This document shows, piece after piece, positions 36,479 through 48,374 of a DNA stretch of 64,000 nt. The stretch is from Lunularia cruciata (taxonomy: Eukaryota > Streptophyta > Marchantiopsida > Lunulariales > Lunulariaceae): the NCBI GenBank assembly GCA_948567375.1, contig OX419762.1:8686001-8750000 (forward strand), written 5' to 3'. Made by a program: the position numbers and the translations under genes. Each line of letters begins with the position of its first letter. Within the stretch, counting starts at the first letter, position 1. Below the pieces are notes generated by a model. The model worked only from the letters and a program-made list of their open reading frames with translations. It searched no databases and had not been told where the DNA came from.

Positions 36479-37903
36479 TCAAAGATCACCTTTGGCTGGA
36501 ACATAGATCTGGTCTGCATGGAATAAAAGGCCTTCCTTGAAGGAGAAGGTGTTGTACTCCTTGTTGCATGTTGTCTGACGACCGTGTACCATTTGGAAGA
36601 AGGGATCTTGTTGTAGAGCTAATTGAAATTCATTATGGACCTTAGGGTCAATGGACACCGTTGTAATTGCCGCCGTGATGAGAGGAAGATCCTTCAAATC
36701 AGGTCGTTGTGATAGAGCATCGGGGATGACATGGAACCGACCTGGTTTGTACTCAAGTTTGATGTCAAACAATTGGAGTTGCTCTTCCCATCGATGATGC
36801 CGACTCTTCATGTGCTCCAAGTGTAAGGTCTGCAACAATGGCTTGTGATCAGTTTGCATGATCACTTGTTTCCCCAAGAGATAATGCCTCTATACCTTGG
36901 TGGCATATACCATTGCAAGTTGTTCCCGATCTCAAGCAAAGTAATTTCTTTCAGTTGTATTTAGTCGGTGAGACACAAAGGAAATAGGATGTAGTCCATC
37001 TGGAAATTCTTGTTGCAACATAGCTCCAATTGCAAAGTTAGAAGCATCAAAATCAACCACACAAGGTAGTTGAGGATCATATGGTTGAAGAATAGGTCTT
37101 GAAGACACCATATGCTTTAACTTTTGGAATGCTTCTTCATGCTTGGTGGTCCACTGGAAGCTCAAGTTCTTTCCCAAGAGGTCAGTCAATGGTGCAGCCA
37201 CGTGAGCATAATAGTGGATGAACCGTCGATAAAAACTGGCCAATCCATTAAATGCTTGTACTTCTGTAGCATCCTTTGGGGTAGGCCAATCAGTAATGGC
37301 CTTGATCTTCTCTTCTTCCATCTTGATCCCCTCTGATGAGATCTTATGACCCAAGAAGGTAACCTCCTTCTGCCAAAAAGCACACTTTGACTTCTTGCAG
37401 TAAAATTTCCACTGTCGTAGTCATCTTAGGACTTCTCGCACATGATTCACGTGTTCTGCCTCTGTCCTACTATAGATTAGGATATCATCTAAGAACGCCA
37501 CCACGGAATGATCCAATAGGCCCTCCAACACCCGATGCATCTGATCCATGAAGACTGTTGGAGCATTAGTTAGTCCGAAAGGTAAAACTCTCCACTCAAA
37601 ATGTCCATACCTTGTGTGAAAAGTAGTCTTTTGCACGTCCTCTCCTTCAATAGGAATTTGCCAATAGCCGCTACAAAGATCCAGCTTGGAAAAGTAGCGT
37701 GCTCCACTTAGTTGATCAAGCAGGTCATCGATCCAAGGCAAGGGATATGCATTCTTCACGGTTTTCTTATTGAGTCCACGATAATCAATACAGAAATGAA
37801 GTCCTCCATCCTTCTTTGGAACAAATAGTACCGATGCTCCCCAAGGAGAGGTACTATGTTGTATGAAATCCTTCTCCAACAACTCTGTAAGTGTTGTTCG
37901 CAA
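36479..37903 (-). pseudogene. Chromovirus reverse transcriptase and RNase H
   Basis: One minus-strand frame split by stops. 37,903-37,421 has the RT palm with [13 protein letters not shown] and FLDDILIYS (YxDD variant). 37,354-36,932 covers the thumb and connection (FNGLASFYRRFI). 36,877-36,479 covers the rest of RNase H (MQTDHKPL) and the linker. The stops near 37,418 (TGA, fits CGA), 36,930 (TGA) and 36,878 (TAG, fits TGG) break it. The N-terminal side is out of frame with the protease. Confidence 0.9.
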
Positions 37904-38486
37904 CTCCTCTTACTCCTTTGGTGAGAGCCAATAGATTTGGTCTACTCACTAGAATACTCCCTGGCAATAACTCGATCTTGAAGGGCATACCCCGATTGGA
38001 GGGTAATCCCTTTGGCAGATCATCCGGAAACACATGCAAACTCCTGAGCTATCCGATCAACCATTGCTTGATGAGGCTCTTGGTCCTCCTCAGATTGTTC
38101 TTGTGCAATCGGCTTGATCCACACCGCGAATACAGACTTATCTTCTTCCAAAGCTTGCTCCATGGCCACTTCATTAACAAACTTCCCTTCCAAGGACCCA
38201 TCTCTCTTCCAAGCTTGCTCCATGGTTGCCTTCTTGGCAAACTTCCTATCTTGGGACTCATCTCCCTTCCAGATTCGCTCTATGGCTACCTTCTGGACAA
38301 ACTTCCCATCTTGGGACTAACTATTCTTAGGCATCTTACTCAGAGGTGCCAGACAACCTAATCGGAAATTTCTACCTTGGTGTTGTACTTGAATTTGTCA
38401 TCGTGCTCCATCAAATTGAACCTTATGACGTTCAAGCCAAGGTAGACCCAGAATGATATCATAGTGTAGAGGTGCCACTACAAACC

Positions 38487-38753
38487 TCATACACTCCCAA
38501 TACTCCTTCCCAATCTGAAGGTAACAAGATGTGAGGTGCAGAATGCAGAACCCTTTCTACCATCCGCCATCATCAATCTACTTCCAAACACTGGCTTGAT
38601 AGGAATACCCAATTCCTTTGCTACTTGCATAGACATGCAATTCTCTGAACTTCCAGAATCAACCAAAATCCTACAACCCCGATTAGATATCATACCTTGC
38701 AAGTGAAGCAAACTTGCATAGGTCAAGCCTTCAATCCCATTGGAACTAATCAA
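38487..38753 (-). pseudogene. Chromovirus aspartic protease
   Basis: The frame reads ILVDSGSSENCMS, the DSG active-site motif, followed by GSRLMMADGRK, as in gypsy proteases. A region with three imperfect repeats of GKF...KVAIEQA type (38,330-38,130) lies between protease and RT. Confidence 0.85.
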
Positions 38754-38861
38754 GCTCCCAATAGGCGGCTCAAAATCTCCTACTGGGATTCTTTGTTTCC
38801 CTGATCATTCTGTTCCACAAACTCCATCTGGGCAACTTGTTGAGGTCTCCCATTCCTAAGT

Positions 38862-39560
38862 GGACATTCAGCAATGTGATGTCCAACTTGGCGACAATAA
38901 AAGCAACCTCCATTTTATCGTAATCTTTCTCTATCTGCTATGCCAAGTGGTCTTAGTTGGATAACATCAATCTTCATTGGTACCGGTTCTTCCACTCGTG
39001 GTATTGATAGGCTTTGTGTAGGTCGAGGTCAAGACCAAGTTGTCACAACCAAGGAATCAAAACGCTCAGCCAATTGCATGGCTTCTTCTACGTTTTGTGG
39101 CTCCCGCATGGTCATCTCCAATTTGGTTTGTGACTTCAATCCTCGCAAAAATCGATCCAGAACTTCACCTTCTTGGATATCTGGAATTTGCATGATGATA
39201 TTCTGAAATTATGTGATGTAGCTTCTCACTGAGCCAATCTGCCTCCACTCCGCCAATTTATCTCGTGCGGCTCGGGTGGCATCTATAGTCTGAAATTGAC
39301 CAAGTATTGCATCCTTGAATTCTGCCCATGTCAAAATTGGTGTAACAATTTGTCGTTCAGCTCTTTCTACTCGAAATTGCCACCAAAGTTTTGCCACGCC
39401 ATCCAATTGGCTAGGAGCCAAGAGAATTTGTTTCCGCTCGTCTTGAAGATTGGTGGCTTCAAAGTAACATTCGGAGTCAAACACAAAATTCTCCATTGTG
39501 CCTGGAAGATTCTTGCCTTCAAACACCTTGGGTTTTGGAAATTGAATGCGATCTTCTCCA
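38862..39560 (-). pseudogene. Chromovirus gag and zinc knuckle
   Basis: The retrotransposon gag domain is read at 39,560-39,209 (LWWQFRVE, TWAEFKDAIL), and continues past a stop to a CX2CX4HX4C knuckle (GCFYCRQVGHHIAEC) at about 38,862-38,910. Stops near 39,207 and before the knuckle break the frame. Confidence 0.85.
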
Positions 39561-39940
39561 TCTCAAATTGGCGCTCTATTTATCTATTCTCGTCGTTGCT
39601 GGTCTCATTCATCCAACAATCAAGTAAGATGCTTGATTTGTTGTTGCATTGCAAGGATAACATCCGGTATTGCCGCCGTTGCTACTACTCTATTCCACTA
39701 CCCTCAATTTATCTAGTTGATTAACACATAGATACAACACATCCACCGTTCTCCATAAGTTACAACTGGAAGTATCAAGGGTTCCTCTGACACGGTGATC
39801 ATATGTAGAAAATCTTGCCAAAGGCGCGAGGTGATGAATTGTGTAAAATGATGCTTTGGTAAATATGCTTTGGACATGAAAGTTCCAATGGTTTGGCAGA
39901 AGTGGATTTGGTGGTCCATAAATTCCATCCATCCCATTCC

Positions 39941-39953
39941 TACTCTGATACCA
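39941..39953 (-). promoter_or_regulatory. Primer-binding site, initiator tRNA-Met type
   Basis: Just inside the 5' LTR the minus strand reads TGGTATCAGAGT, one base from the usual plant iMet primer site TGGTATCAGAGC. At the other end, next to the 3' LTR (35,157-35,170), the minus strand reads GGCGGGGGAATA, a polypurine tract. Confidence 0.85.
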
Positions 39954-39954
39954 A

Positions 39955-40376
39955 TGTAAAAGACCAAAACCGAGGAGAGAAATAGGAGAATGGAACTCAC
40001 ATTGGGACACTTGAATGAGGGAAAACTCCGAATGCCTAGCATGAGCTTTGGCTTTGGTATTTATAGATAGCATACAAGACCCTTGAAGCTTCTCAAGAAG
40101 CTTCCTTGAGCCGCTTTCTTGGAGTGCAAGCCAAGTTAACTAGGAAGCTTCTCAAGAAGCTTCCTTCTAGAAGCCATCTACTTGGCGTGCAAGCTAAGCT
40201 AATTAGAAGCTTCTAGAAGCTTCCTTCTAGAAGCTACCTGCTTAGGGCACAAGTTAACTAGTTGGGAAGCTTCCCAAGAAGCTTCTTAGATGCTTCTAGA
40301 ATATTCTAGGCTATTTTGTCTTATTCTCTACTTCGTAAGCCCGACTAACGTCGTCGCTAAACTCCATATTGTTACA
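39955..40376 (-). promoter_or_regulatory. 5' LTR with clustered heat-shock-type elements and TATA box
   Basis: In transcription direction (minus), TTCTAGAATATTC (40,294-40,306) is followed by TTCTAGAA (40,225-40,232) and GAAGCTTCTAGAAGCTTC (40,206-40,223). Further GAAGCTTC copies lie down to about 40,085, then comes a TATA box CTATAAATA at 40,058-40,066. Alternating GAA/TTC at 5-bp spacing is the consensus for heat-shock factor sites. The downstream part to 39,955 would be R-U5. Confidence 0.7.
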
Positions 40377-40381
40377 ATAGT

Positions 40382-42110
40382 ACAATCACATGAGCATAGT
40401 AGTCAATGAACTATCAATAAAACTTGCCAGTCCATTAAATGCTTGTACTTCCATAGCATCCTTTGGAGTAGGCTAATCAATAATAGCCTTGATTTTCTCC
40501 TCTTCCATCTTGATCCACTCTGATGAGATCTTGTGACTTTCCTTCTACCAAAGTGTACACTTTGACTTTTTGCAATAAAACTTCCACTAATGTAATTGTC
40601 TTAGGACTTCTCACACATGATTTGCGTGTTCTACCTCTATCTTGCTATAGATTTAAAATATCATCCAAATCCACCATGTACCAATCCAATTGCCCATCCA
40701 ACACTCGATGCATCTGAACCATGAAGACTGTTGGAGTATTAGTGAGCCCAAAAGGAAAAATTCTCCACTCAAAATGTCCATACCTTGTGCAAAAGGCAGT
40801 CTTTTGCAAATCTTCTCTATCAATGGGAATTTTCTAGTAGCCGCTTCAGAGATCCAACTTGGAAAAGTATCGTGCTCCACTTAATTGATTGAATAAGTCA
40901 TCAATTTGAGGCAAGGGATATGTATGCTTCACTATTTGCTTATTAAGGCCATGATAATCAATACCAAAGCAAAATCCTCCATCATTCTTTGGAACAAATA
41001 GTACCGGTGCTCCCCAAGGAGATGTATTATGTTGTATGAAATTCTTCTTCAAAAAGTCCATCAATGTTGTTCAAAGCTCATCCAACTCCTTTGGTAAGAG
41101 TCATTGGATTGATCTACTCATTGAAGTACTTCTTGGCAATAACTCAAACTTGAAGTGCATACCATGATCAAAGGGTAATCCCTTAGGAAAATTATCCAAA
41201 AACACATCTGAAAACTCCTAGGCTATTTGATCAACCATTGCTTGGTGAGGCTTTTGGTCCTCCTTAGATTCTCCATGCGCAATTGGCTTGATCCACATTG
41301 CAAAAATAAATTTATCTTCCTCCAAAGCTTGCTCTATGACTACTTTACTAACAAACTTCCCATCTTGGGACTTATCTTCCTTCAAAGCTTGCTCTATGGC
41401 TACCTTCCTAACAAACTTCCCATCTTGGGATTGACTATTCTTAGGTGTCTTACTCAAAGGTGCCAAACAACCTAATCCAAAATTTCTATCTTGGTGTTGT
41501 ACTTGAATTTGTTATCTGTTCCAATCAAATTGAACTTTATAACATTCAAGCCAAGGTAAACCTAGAATGATATCATAGTGTAAAGGTGCCACTACAAACC
41601 TCATACACTCCAAATACTCTTTCCCAATCCTAAATGTAACAGGATGTGAGGTACGAGATGAAGAACACTTTCTACCATCCGCCATCATCAATCTACTTCC
41701 AATTATTGGCTTGATCAAAATATTTAATTTTTTTTACTAATTGCATAGATATGCAATTCTTTAAATTTCCAAAATCAACCAAGATCCTACAACCCCAATC
41801 AGATATTATACCTTGCAAGTGAAGTAAACTTGCATAGTCTAGCCTTCAATCCCATTGGAACTAATCAAGTTCCCAATAGGTGACTTGAACTCATCAACTG
41901 GGATTTCTTGTTTCCTTGATTATTCCACTCTACAAACTCCATTTGGGTGATTTGTCAAAGCTACTCATTCTTAAGTGGACATTCAACAATGTGATGTCCA
42001 ATTTGGTATCAATAAAAGTAACCACTATTTTATCATAATCTTTCTAGATCTGCTATGCCAAATGATCTCCATGACATCAATCTCCATTAGTGTCAGCTCC
42101 TCCACTCGTG
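40382..42110 (-). pseudogene. Old gypsy relic 3, 5' part (RT, protease, part of gag)
   Basis: Diverged minus-strand copy of about 37,190-38,990 of the intact element, taking up exactly where 34,734 stops. Recognisable pieces are the RT start (41,064-40,846, [12 protein letters not shown]), the RT palm to 40,653, the spacer repeats (41,466-41,218) and protease remains (41,718-41,512). It ends in unit R near 42,110. Confidence 0.8.
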
Positions 42111-42561
42111 TGTAATATGTTACAAAACATAATAAAAAAGAGTAATTTATGGAATTTAAATTAAATCATAAAATAAAAATTTTCAAGATATAGGGTAAAA
42201 TTTGAAAGCATTTGATGATACATAAAATTATAACACACTATTAACAATTTAATATGAATTTTTTTATTGAAAAATATTTTATTATGAAATTTCATTAAAA
42301 ACATTTAACAAGTTTGGAATTCTTTCTTTTAATATCTTTAATATTAATGAAGTAATAAACAACATGACAGAAAAATAAGTTATGAATCTTCTTTCCATAT
42401 CCATACATTCCTTGTCTTTCATGGGTGACATGTCAAATTCCTCTCTACTTACTCACTTTTTAATCATACGTATAATCCCTTGATTTATTTTACAATATTT
42501 AAGTTTTTTTAATTTATTTCTTCTACCCTTTAACTCACCTTTGTGTAAACCAAGATCATTG

Positions 42562-42622
<61 letters not shown>

Positions 42623-43200
42623 ATCCAATACCTTGGCCAAACAAGAGTTTTTGATTCTGCTATTAAATATAGAGAAAATGAAAAGATAGATATAGACCTG
42701 GGCTTTAGGAATGCAAAATCATGATCATCCATAAGAATACATGATTACAATAGATTATTATTTGGTGTGTATTATATAAGATAATCTAGATGGTGAATAG
42801 ATGATGGATGTAGCTTCTAAAGTGGTTTAAGTATATTATTTATATATTGTACTTTGGAAATGCGTTGTGTGTCCAGTGGCTTCTCTTTAGCAGAGATATA
42901 CATAAAGTAATACGGGAAAGTTTGATCCTGAATCCTGCTTTACATTTGTGAATATAAACATATTATGACTGAATTCAAGATCTTGTTTTGTTGTCGCGAC
43001 CATGGTGGAATTCAGTGGTCTTGGTTTCAAATATGTGAATATTGTCTTGTGGCAAATAACTTCCTTTTCATAGACATGGAATATGGTAGAAAGTATAATA
43101 TATTGTGCTTTTGTTTAATTTGTACTCTTTATACATTTTACTCTTGCTGGTTTACTCCAAGCAACTTCTAGTCAAATTCTTTGTTTCACTTGAAAATCTA
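42111..43200. repeat. Repeat unit R, copy 4, with TA microsatellite
   Basis: From about 42,290 it aligns with 31,400-32,100 and 62,520-63,385. A pure TA run occupies about 42,567-42,614, where the other copies have about 200 bp of ordinary sequence. 43,000-43,190 matches 63,235-63,387. No gene seen. Confidence 0.7.
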
Positions 43201-45505
43201 ATCCTGCTGTATTGAATTCCAGTCCGGCCCGCAGCTTTGAATCGAATTCTTTATTTCGCTTGGAGTTTCTTCAGGTTTAATTCGAGTCTGACTGCAACTT
43301 TGGGTTGAATTCTTCGTTCAAGTTGAAGATCTAACTAAAACTGAACTCTGTTCAGACATTAGGAGGTTTCACTTTAGCAGTATCAAAGTCATTAAACTTT
43401 GTTTATGGGATAATCTATGGGATGTCCCATAGATTAGGGCATTTTAATTCATTCCCCATCAATATTCTGTAATTTTTTTTAATATTCATGGATTATTTTA
43501 CAAGTAGTGGGTGATGGAGTACTCGAGAAGAAGATTATTGATTTGAATTCCTCATAATAGATGTTTCATTATACGATTATACGATTATTCATTTGGAGAA
43601 AGATCCATTTGAAAAAAGTTTGGCTCGGGTTATCTTTAATGAATTTTTGCTTTGAAAAAGAATATTGGGATAGATCTTTTGTTTTATTTGCAAGTGTGGG
43701 CATTTTGTGGCGCTAGTGCTTTAATTTCTAAATTTTGCATGTTAGTGGGCATGGTGTGTCGCTCAATTTTTCTATCATAGAGTAAATCTAATATTTCAAG
43801 ATTTAAAGTCATGTTAGTGGGTATGGTGGTTTGCTCAGGTATCACCTTGACCGTCTAAATCTAAGTTTTGAAGATTTAAAGTCATGTTAGTGGGTACAGT
43901 GTGTCACGTAGGTTTTGTTGTGACATGTGATAAGCTAAGTCTAATATTTTAAGATTTGTAGGCAAGCTAAGTTGAAATGTTAGTGGGTATTGTGTGTTGT
44001 TCAGATTTTGCTCTGATAGGCTAAGTCAAATATTTAAAATCAAGCTAAATTGAAATGTGACGTGAGAATTGAAATTATTAATATTAACTCTACATGTAGT
44101 CATATTAGCATTCATCAAAGTTACATTATATCACCTACAAGTATTTCAAACGAAAATGTAACACATCAATGTAAAGTTTTATTATCTAAAATTATTTGAA
44201 ATGAGAATGTAACAGAAGTTAGATGTTATCACCTAAAGATATTAGGATGGAAACCTGGAAGTTATTTCTAAGAATATTTGAAACGAGAATGGGATTTGAA
44301 ATGGAAGTATTAATCTTGTTCATGAAAATAACCATATTGCGGGAAACTATTCACCTTGTCCTTGTAGTCACCTTTTAAAGATAGGTTCAGGTATGAAAGT
44401 GTATATCTGAGATGTCGTTCTAAAGAGAGGTGTGAGCACTATATTGAAAGGTCGTTCTTGTGGGGAGTAAGGGGCGTCAGCGCTATATCAAAGGTTGTTG
44501 GTCGTGCGAAGAGTGAAAGTCATCGTTCGAATCGGCTCTTCTCTTTCCTTCTGCCATCTGTAAGATCTTCAAAATTTTCCGAAAGTTTAAGATTTTGAGA
44601 GAGAGAAGACTTCGTAGGAGTCTAACATTCGGGAAAATACTTCAGAGAGTTCACATTCGAGGGAAAAGATTTATTAAGGTCTAACGGTACCCGTAAGGAA
44701 CCTCAACAAAACCCCCATGTAACATGAGTGAAATCGAACATTAAATTTTGATGAATTAACTTGTCAACTTACCAATAGAAGAACTGACTCATAAGAAAAG
44801 TCATATACTTTTATACACAAATAAAAAGTGTTAGCACTACATACGGGAAAAGTTGTGGTCCAGAGCTTTTCTAATCACTAAACTATGCATCACTGTTACT
44901 GCTATGCTACTACGATTAAAATAAGTAAGAGAAGTGCAATTGCAATATTTTTTTATTACAGAAAAATTTCAAGATATTATTATTGATATTGAGAGCTATA
45001 CGAGTAAAAGGTACAGTAATTACAATACCTCTCATTCTAATCTCTCTCTATACCTCTCACTTTTCAATAGCCTTGTTTACTTACTCATAGGGAAAAAACA
45101 ATTGTAGACGTGGGGCAAAAAATGGATTACGTTTACAAGATTCACGTAAATCAAGATTGAAGATTGGATGTTATGGGTAAATATTGAGCTTCTTTTGACG
45201 GGGAAATATATCTTGTATCTAGTGTTTGTGACGTAGTGGAGGAAGTCAAATCAATTGACAAACTTACCAAACTTTGCAGAGAGGGTAGATTCACAACAGG
45301 AGACAATATGTTCTCTTGCTAATCGTTGGATGGAATTGATACATCTTGATATCTTGATAAATTCTATATGGTGCATGAGCGAAAATTACCGTTACATGGA
45401 AAAAAGTCCAGATGCTCCCAATAACGACCCCATGTTAGATAGATCTTTGAATTTTTTCGGATGTAAATCGATAAGAGAAACAAAGGTGGTAGAATCTACA
45501 ATAGG
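43201..45505. other. Intergenic DNA, possibly old LTR-type sequence
   Basis: No recognisable gene. A degenerate tandem repeat lies at 43,690-44,060. 44,380-44,700 reads like a retroelement leader (AGATCTTC, GAGAGAGAAG). A short frame at 45,255-45,524 (89 codons) has no family features. Confidence 0.4.
43690..44060. repeat. Degenerate tandem repeat, about 73-bp period
   Basis: The phrase GTTAGTGGGYAYRGTGTGT begins at 43,741, 43,813, 43,886 and 43,979, each followed by AAATCTAA and TTTAAAGTCA-like text. Confidence 0.7.
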
Positions 45506-46495
45506 TAAAAGTGCTACCACATAGAAAACTCGAAGGATGGATGACCTCATCAATCCATACAAAGGTGAAAAGAAATAGTTAAAATGGGATGACCTATCAA
45601 GCCATACAAGGTGAAACAAAATAGTTAGAAGGGGGCTAAGCCCTAATAAAGTAGATATGAAAAATTTACCTTAATGCACCTAAGGTATCCGAGTCATGCA
45701 AGTAGTTCGGTCTACCAATTGTTGGAGCATCCAAAGAAACATCACCTAGTGTGATTGTTCTCTTATGGATTGCACCAACCATTGTCCTCTGGCGAGCAAT
45801 GCATACACTATGTCTATAATATGCAACAAAGTAGGAGAGTGAGAGTGGTGCCCCTAGCGCCTAACACTAGGAGGTGTAAAGCAACAAGAGAAACAAGGGT
45901 AAAATCTCCACTAGGAGGATAGTGACAATCCGGGCTCATTGAAAGAACTCTCACTTCAAGAGAAGGTGTCCCGTCCATCGCATTGGCATTCAATGAAACT
46001 CAAATCAAAACCTTGAAATCTGAAGGGCATGTTCCTAAATACTCCTGATTTGTTTATGAGACCTGTCATAAAATTTATGGATCAGTCTATCCCTTATAAA
46101 TTCCAAAACTGAAAACCCCTATAACTCATGACACGACCTTAGACACATTTGTCATGGAGTGCGCGACAACTTATCATGTTAGGCACTAGTGGTACTACTC
46201 TCACTCTCATACTTTGTAGCATATTTTAGGCAGCAAGTGTCCATTGCTCTACTGAGTGTAGTGGCTGGTGCAATCCATATGAAAATAATTACACTAGGTG
46301 ATGCTTCTTTGAATACTCCATTTGTTTGTAGACTGTACGACTTGACTTGCATAGCTTCAGATATCTTAGGTGCAATATGGCAGATTTCTCATATAGACTC
46401 TATTGGGGCTTAGTACATTTAACCTTTTTTGTCTTCCCCTGTATGGCTTGATGGGGTTTTCCCATCCGTAATGTTTTTTATGTGCTCGCACTTTT
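45506..46495. mobile_element. Inverted pair of non-LTR retrotransposon 3' fragments
   Basis: 45,506-45,870 (minus) and about 46,140-46,495 (plus) are diverged copies of the same 3' end, tail outward, separated by about 270 bp. Both code for the same C-terminal protein piece: FVAYFRQQVSIAL on + (46,212 on), FVAYYRH on minus. This looks like the C-terminal end of a LINE-type reverse transcriptase protein. The outer ends read AAAAGTGC then ACCACAT. Confidence 0.65.
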
Positions 46496-47309
46496 CTATA
46501 ACTCACGTGGATTTAGCTTTTTTAAGCCTAGAACATATCATGAGAAATGTGAGAAGAGGCGGGTTGCTTCGTTATGTGCATGCTAATGGTGCATATGTGT
46601 TTCTTTTATTGTGGTTAATTTTCACTACTTTTTTTTAGGCTGACCATGACCGTCTTGGACTCTCTCGGACTTGAATGAACATATAAAGATTGAAAAACTA
46701 ATACACGTCTGTCACGCCAAAAATATCTTCTTTTCTTAGCATTATCTTTTAATGTCGAGCAATCAAATTTGAAACATTAATATAGTATTATTGGTGGATC
46801 CTCCATAAAATAGCTTTTCAGAAACTTGCATTTGGCACACGAGAATGGGGTGGATGAATTTTATATGAATATGTAGTTCGATCATGAACTATAAAAGAAT
46901 ATCAAATGGAATATCATGTATAAGGTGCGGGAAGATTTATACTGATATACAAATTTTCGCTTATATTACTGTCATAAATAAATGTTTTCAAGTATGATTA
47001 TTTTCATATTCTCAAAATAAATCTATATAATGATAAAAATTATTATTATTATCCATCAAAATGTTCTACATAAATGAGTATCATTTTTGGTCGTTGTCAT
47101 TCTATTCACGCGATTGTGCAAAATCGGTTTCAATTATAGGCTTTGAAGAATTTCCCACTCGCCGGACTACCCACCAAAAGAAAATGAGTGATAAGCATTC
47201 AACTGCAAGACTAACTGAACATGTGTGAATTATACATTTACAATAACAAACAACGATTCATTTCAAGAGAATGAAGGAAGCCATACACAATGTTGTACCG
47301 GTAACTCAA
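46496..47309. other. AT-rich intergenic DNA upstream of copy B
   Basis: Nothing coding. From about 47,130 it matches the end of unit R next to copies C and D (GGCTTTGAAGAATTTCC). Confidence 0.5.
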
Positions 47310-48365
47310 CATAAGCAGTGTCAGTATTGCTTTTATTCTAGTATAACAAGGCTAATTGACATGACTCTATTGATTCACTATGAAAGCACCGGTATTGTAT
47401 TTTCACTGCACGCGTAAACGGTACGCGGTCGCCGTTTTCCGTATAAATGGTAATCTAAAAGGCACAGAAAGACCCTTCACGAGGTTCGTCCGGAAAACCT
47501 GACAAGATGGTGAGGCACTACAGTACCTGGATCAGTTCGATAGACGGCAAAAGCAAATTCACACGTTGTTGCGGGTGTAGCTGTAGACTCGCGGGGTATT
47601 ATCGCAGCACTGAGAGCGGAAGAAACTCTGGCCTCATGTGGGAAGCGAGGAGGAGCAGACTCGTCTCGATCGCAAGTAGCGTAGTGTATGCAGCTGCTCG
47701 TCCGAGGCAATCGGAGCAAGTAAGAGATCTTAATGGTGTTCTCGTCCCACGAGTTGCTCTGCCTGGGTATCTTGAGCTATCATTTCTGGTTTATTTAGTT
47801 CGGATTTCGAAACTTTGATTTCTGGAGAGGACGTTCAGGAGTCCTCAAGCTAGCTTTTGGATAGTCACTCCGTCCGATTAGGGGTATGGTGGACATTTGT
47901 GGACGTCATCCGGTTGTTTGAGTTGGAAAACGTGCGAATACCAAGTGTCTCCAGGTTTTCTCCAAGGTTTTCGGTGTGAGCTTACTGCGTGATTGTCCAC
48001 AGAACTGAGCCTCATATGCGGAAACATGACGAGCAGAGGAGCTGCTAAGCGGGTAATTCGCTCTGCTGCATTTGTCTGTTACAGAAGTTAAGGCTCTTGG
48101 TCGCAATTAGTCAGGATAAGCTGCTGCAATCAAGTTACGATTTGATTGTACACTTTTTACAGTGTCCATGTTACGATTTTATCTGGATCAGTTGACTGTA
48201 GTGGAATGATCTTTCATTCGATAAGTCCATCTGGTTATGGTTCAGCTCTAGGTCATCAGATGAACATGTTATCGTCGACGTTGCTTGTATTGAAATAGAT
48301 TAATTAATCGGATAGATTAATTTGATCGGATTTGGGATCATCTAACCGTTTTGTACGATGTTCAG
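47310..48365 (+). promoter_or_regulatory. 5' flank and leader of receptor copy B
   Basis: Aligns with 1-1012. TATAAATGG is at 47,442-47,450, after a decayed retrotransposon tail (47,424-47,441). The CpG-rich leader is intact: a + strand frame of 103 codons (47,507-47,818) and an antisense frame (47,719-47,477) are both open. GTTCAG at 48,365 is the likely acceptor before ATG 48,375. Confidence 0.5.
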
Positions 48366-48374
48366 GTGACCGAC

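Larger units (their letters stand above)
34735..40376 (-). mobile_element. Complete, defective Ty3/gypsy chromovirus with LTRs and 5-bp target duplication
   Basis: Two 422-bp LTRs (34,735-35,156 and 39,955-40,376) start TGTAAAAGACC and end ATTGTTACA on the + strand. ATAGT lies on both sides (34,730-34,734; 40,377-40,381). The internal order on the minus strand is gag, zinc knuckle, protease, reverse transcriptase, RNase H, integrase, chromodomain, the Ty3/gypsy order. By eye the LTRs differ at about 20 sites (roughly 95% identity), so insertion is not very recent. It sits inside relic 3 and is interrupted by stops and frameshifts. A chromodomain targets integration to marked chromatin in this group. 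Confidence 0.95.

Noticed and set aside
35232-37336. Plus-strand open frames inside the chromovirus
   Set aside because: They are shadows of the pol gene on the minus strand, which carries all the recognisable motifs.
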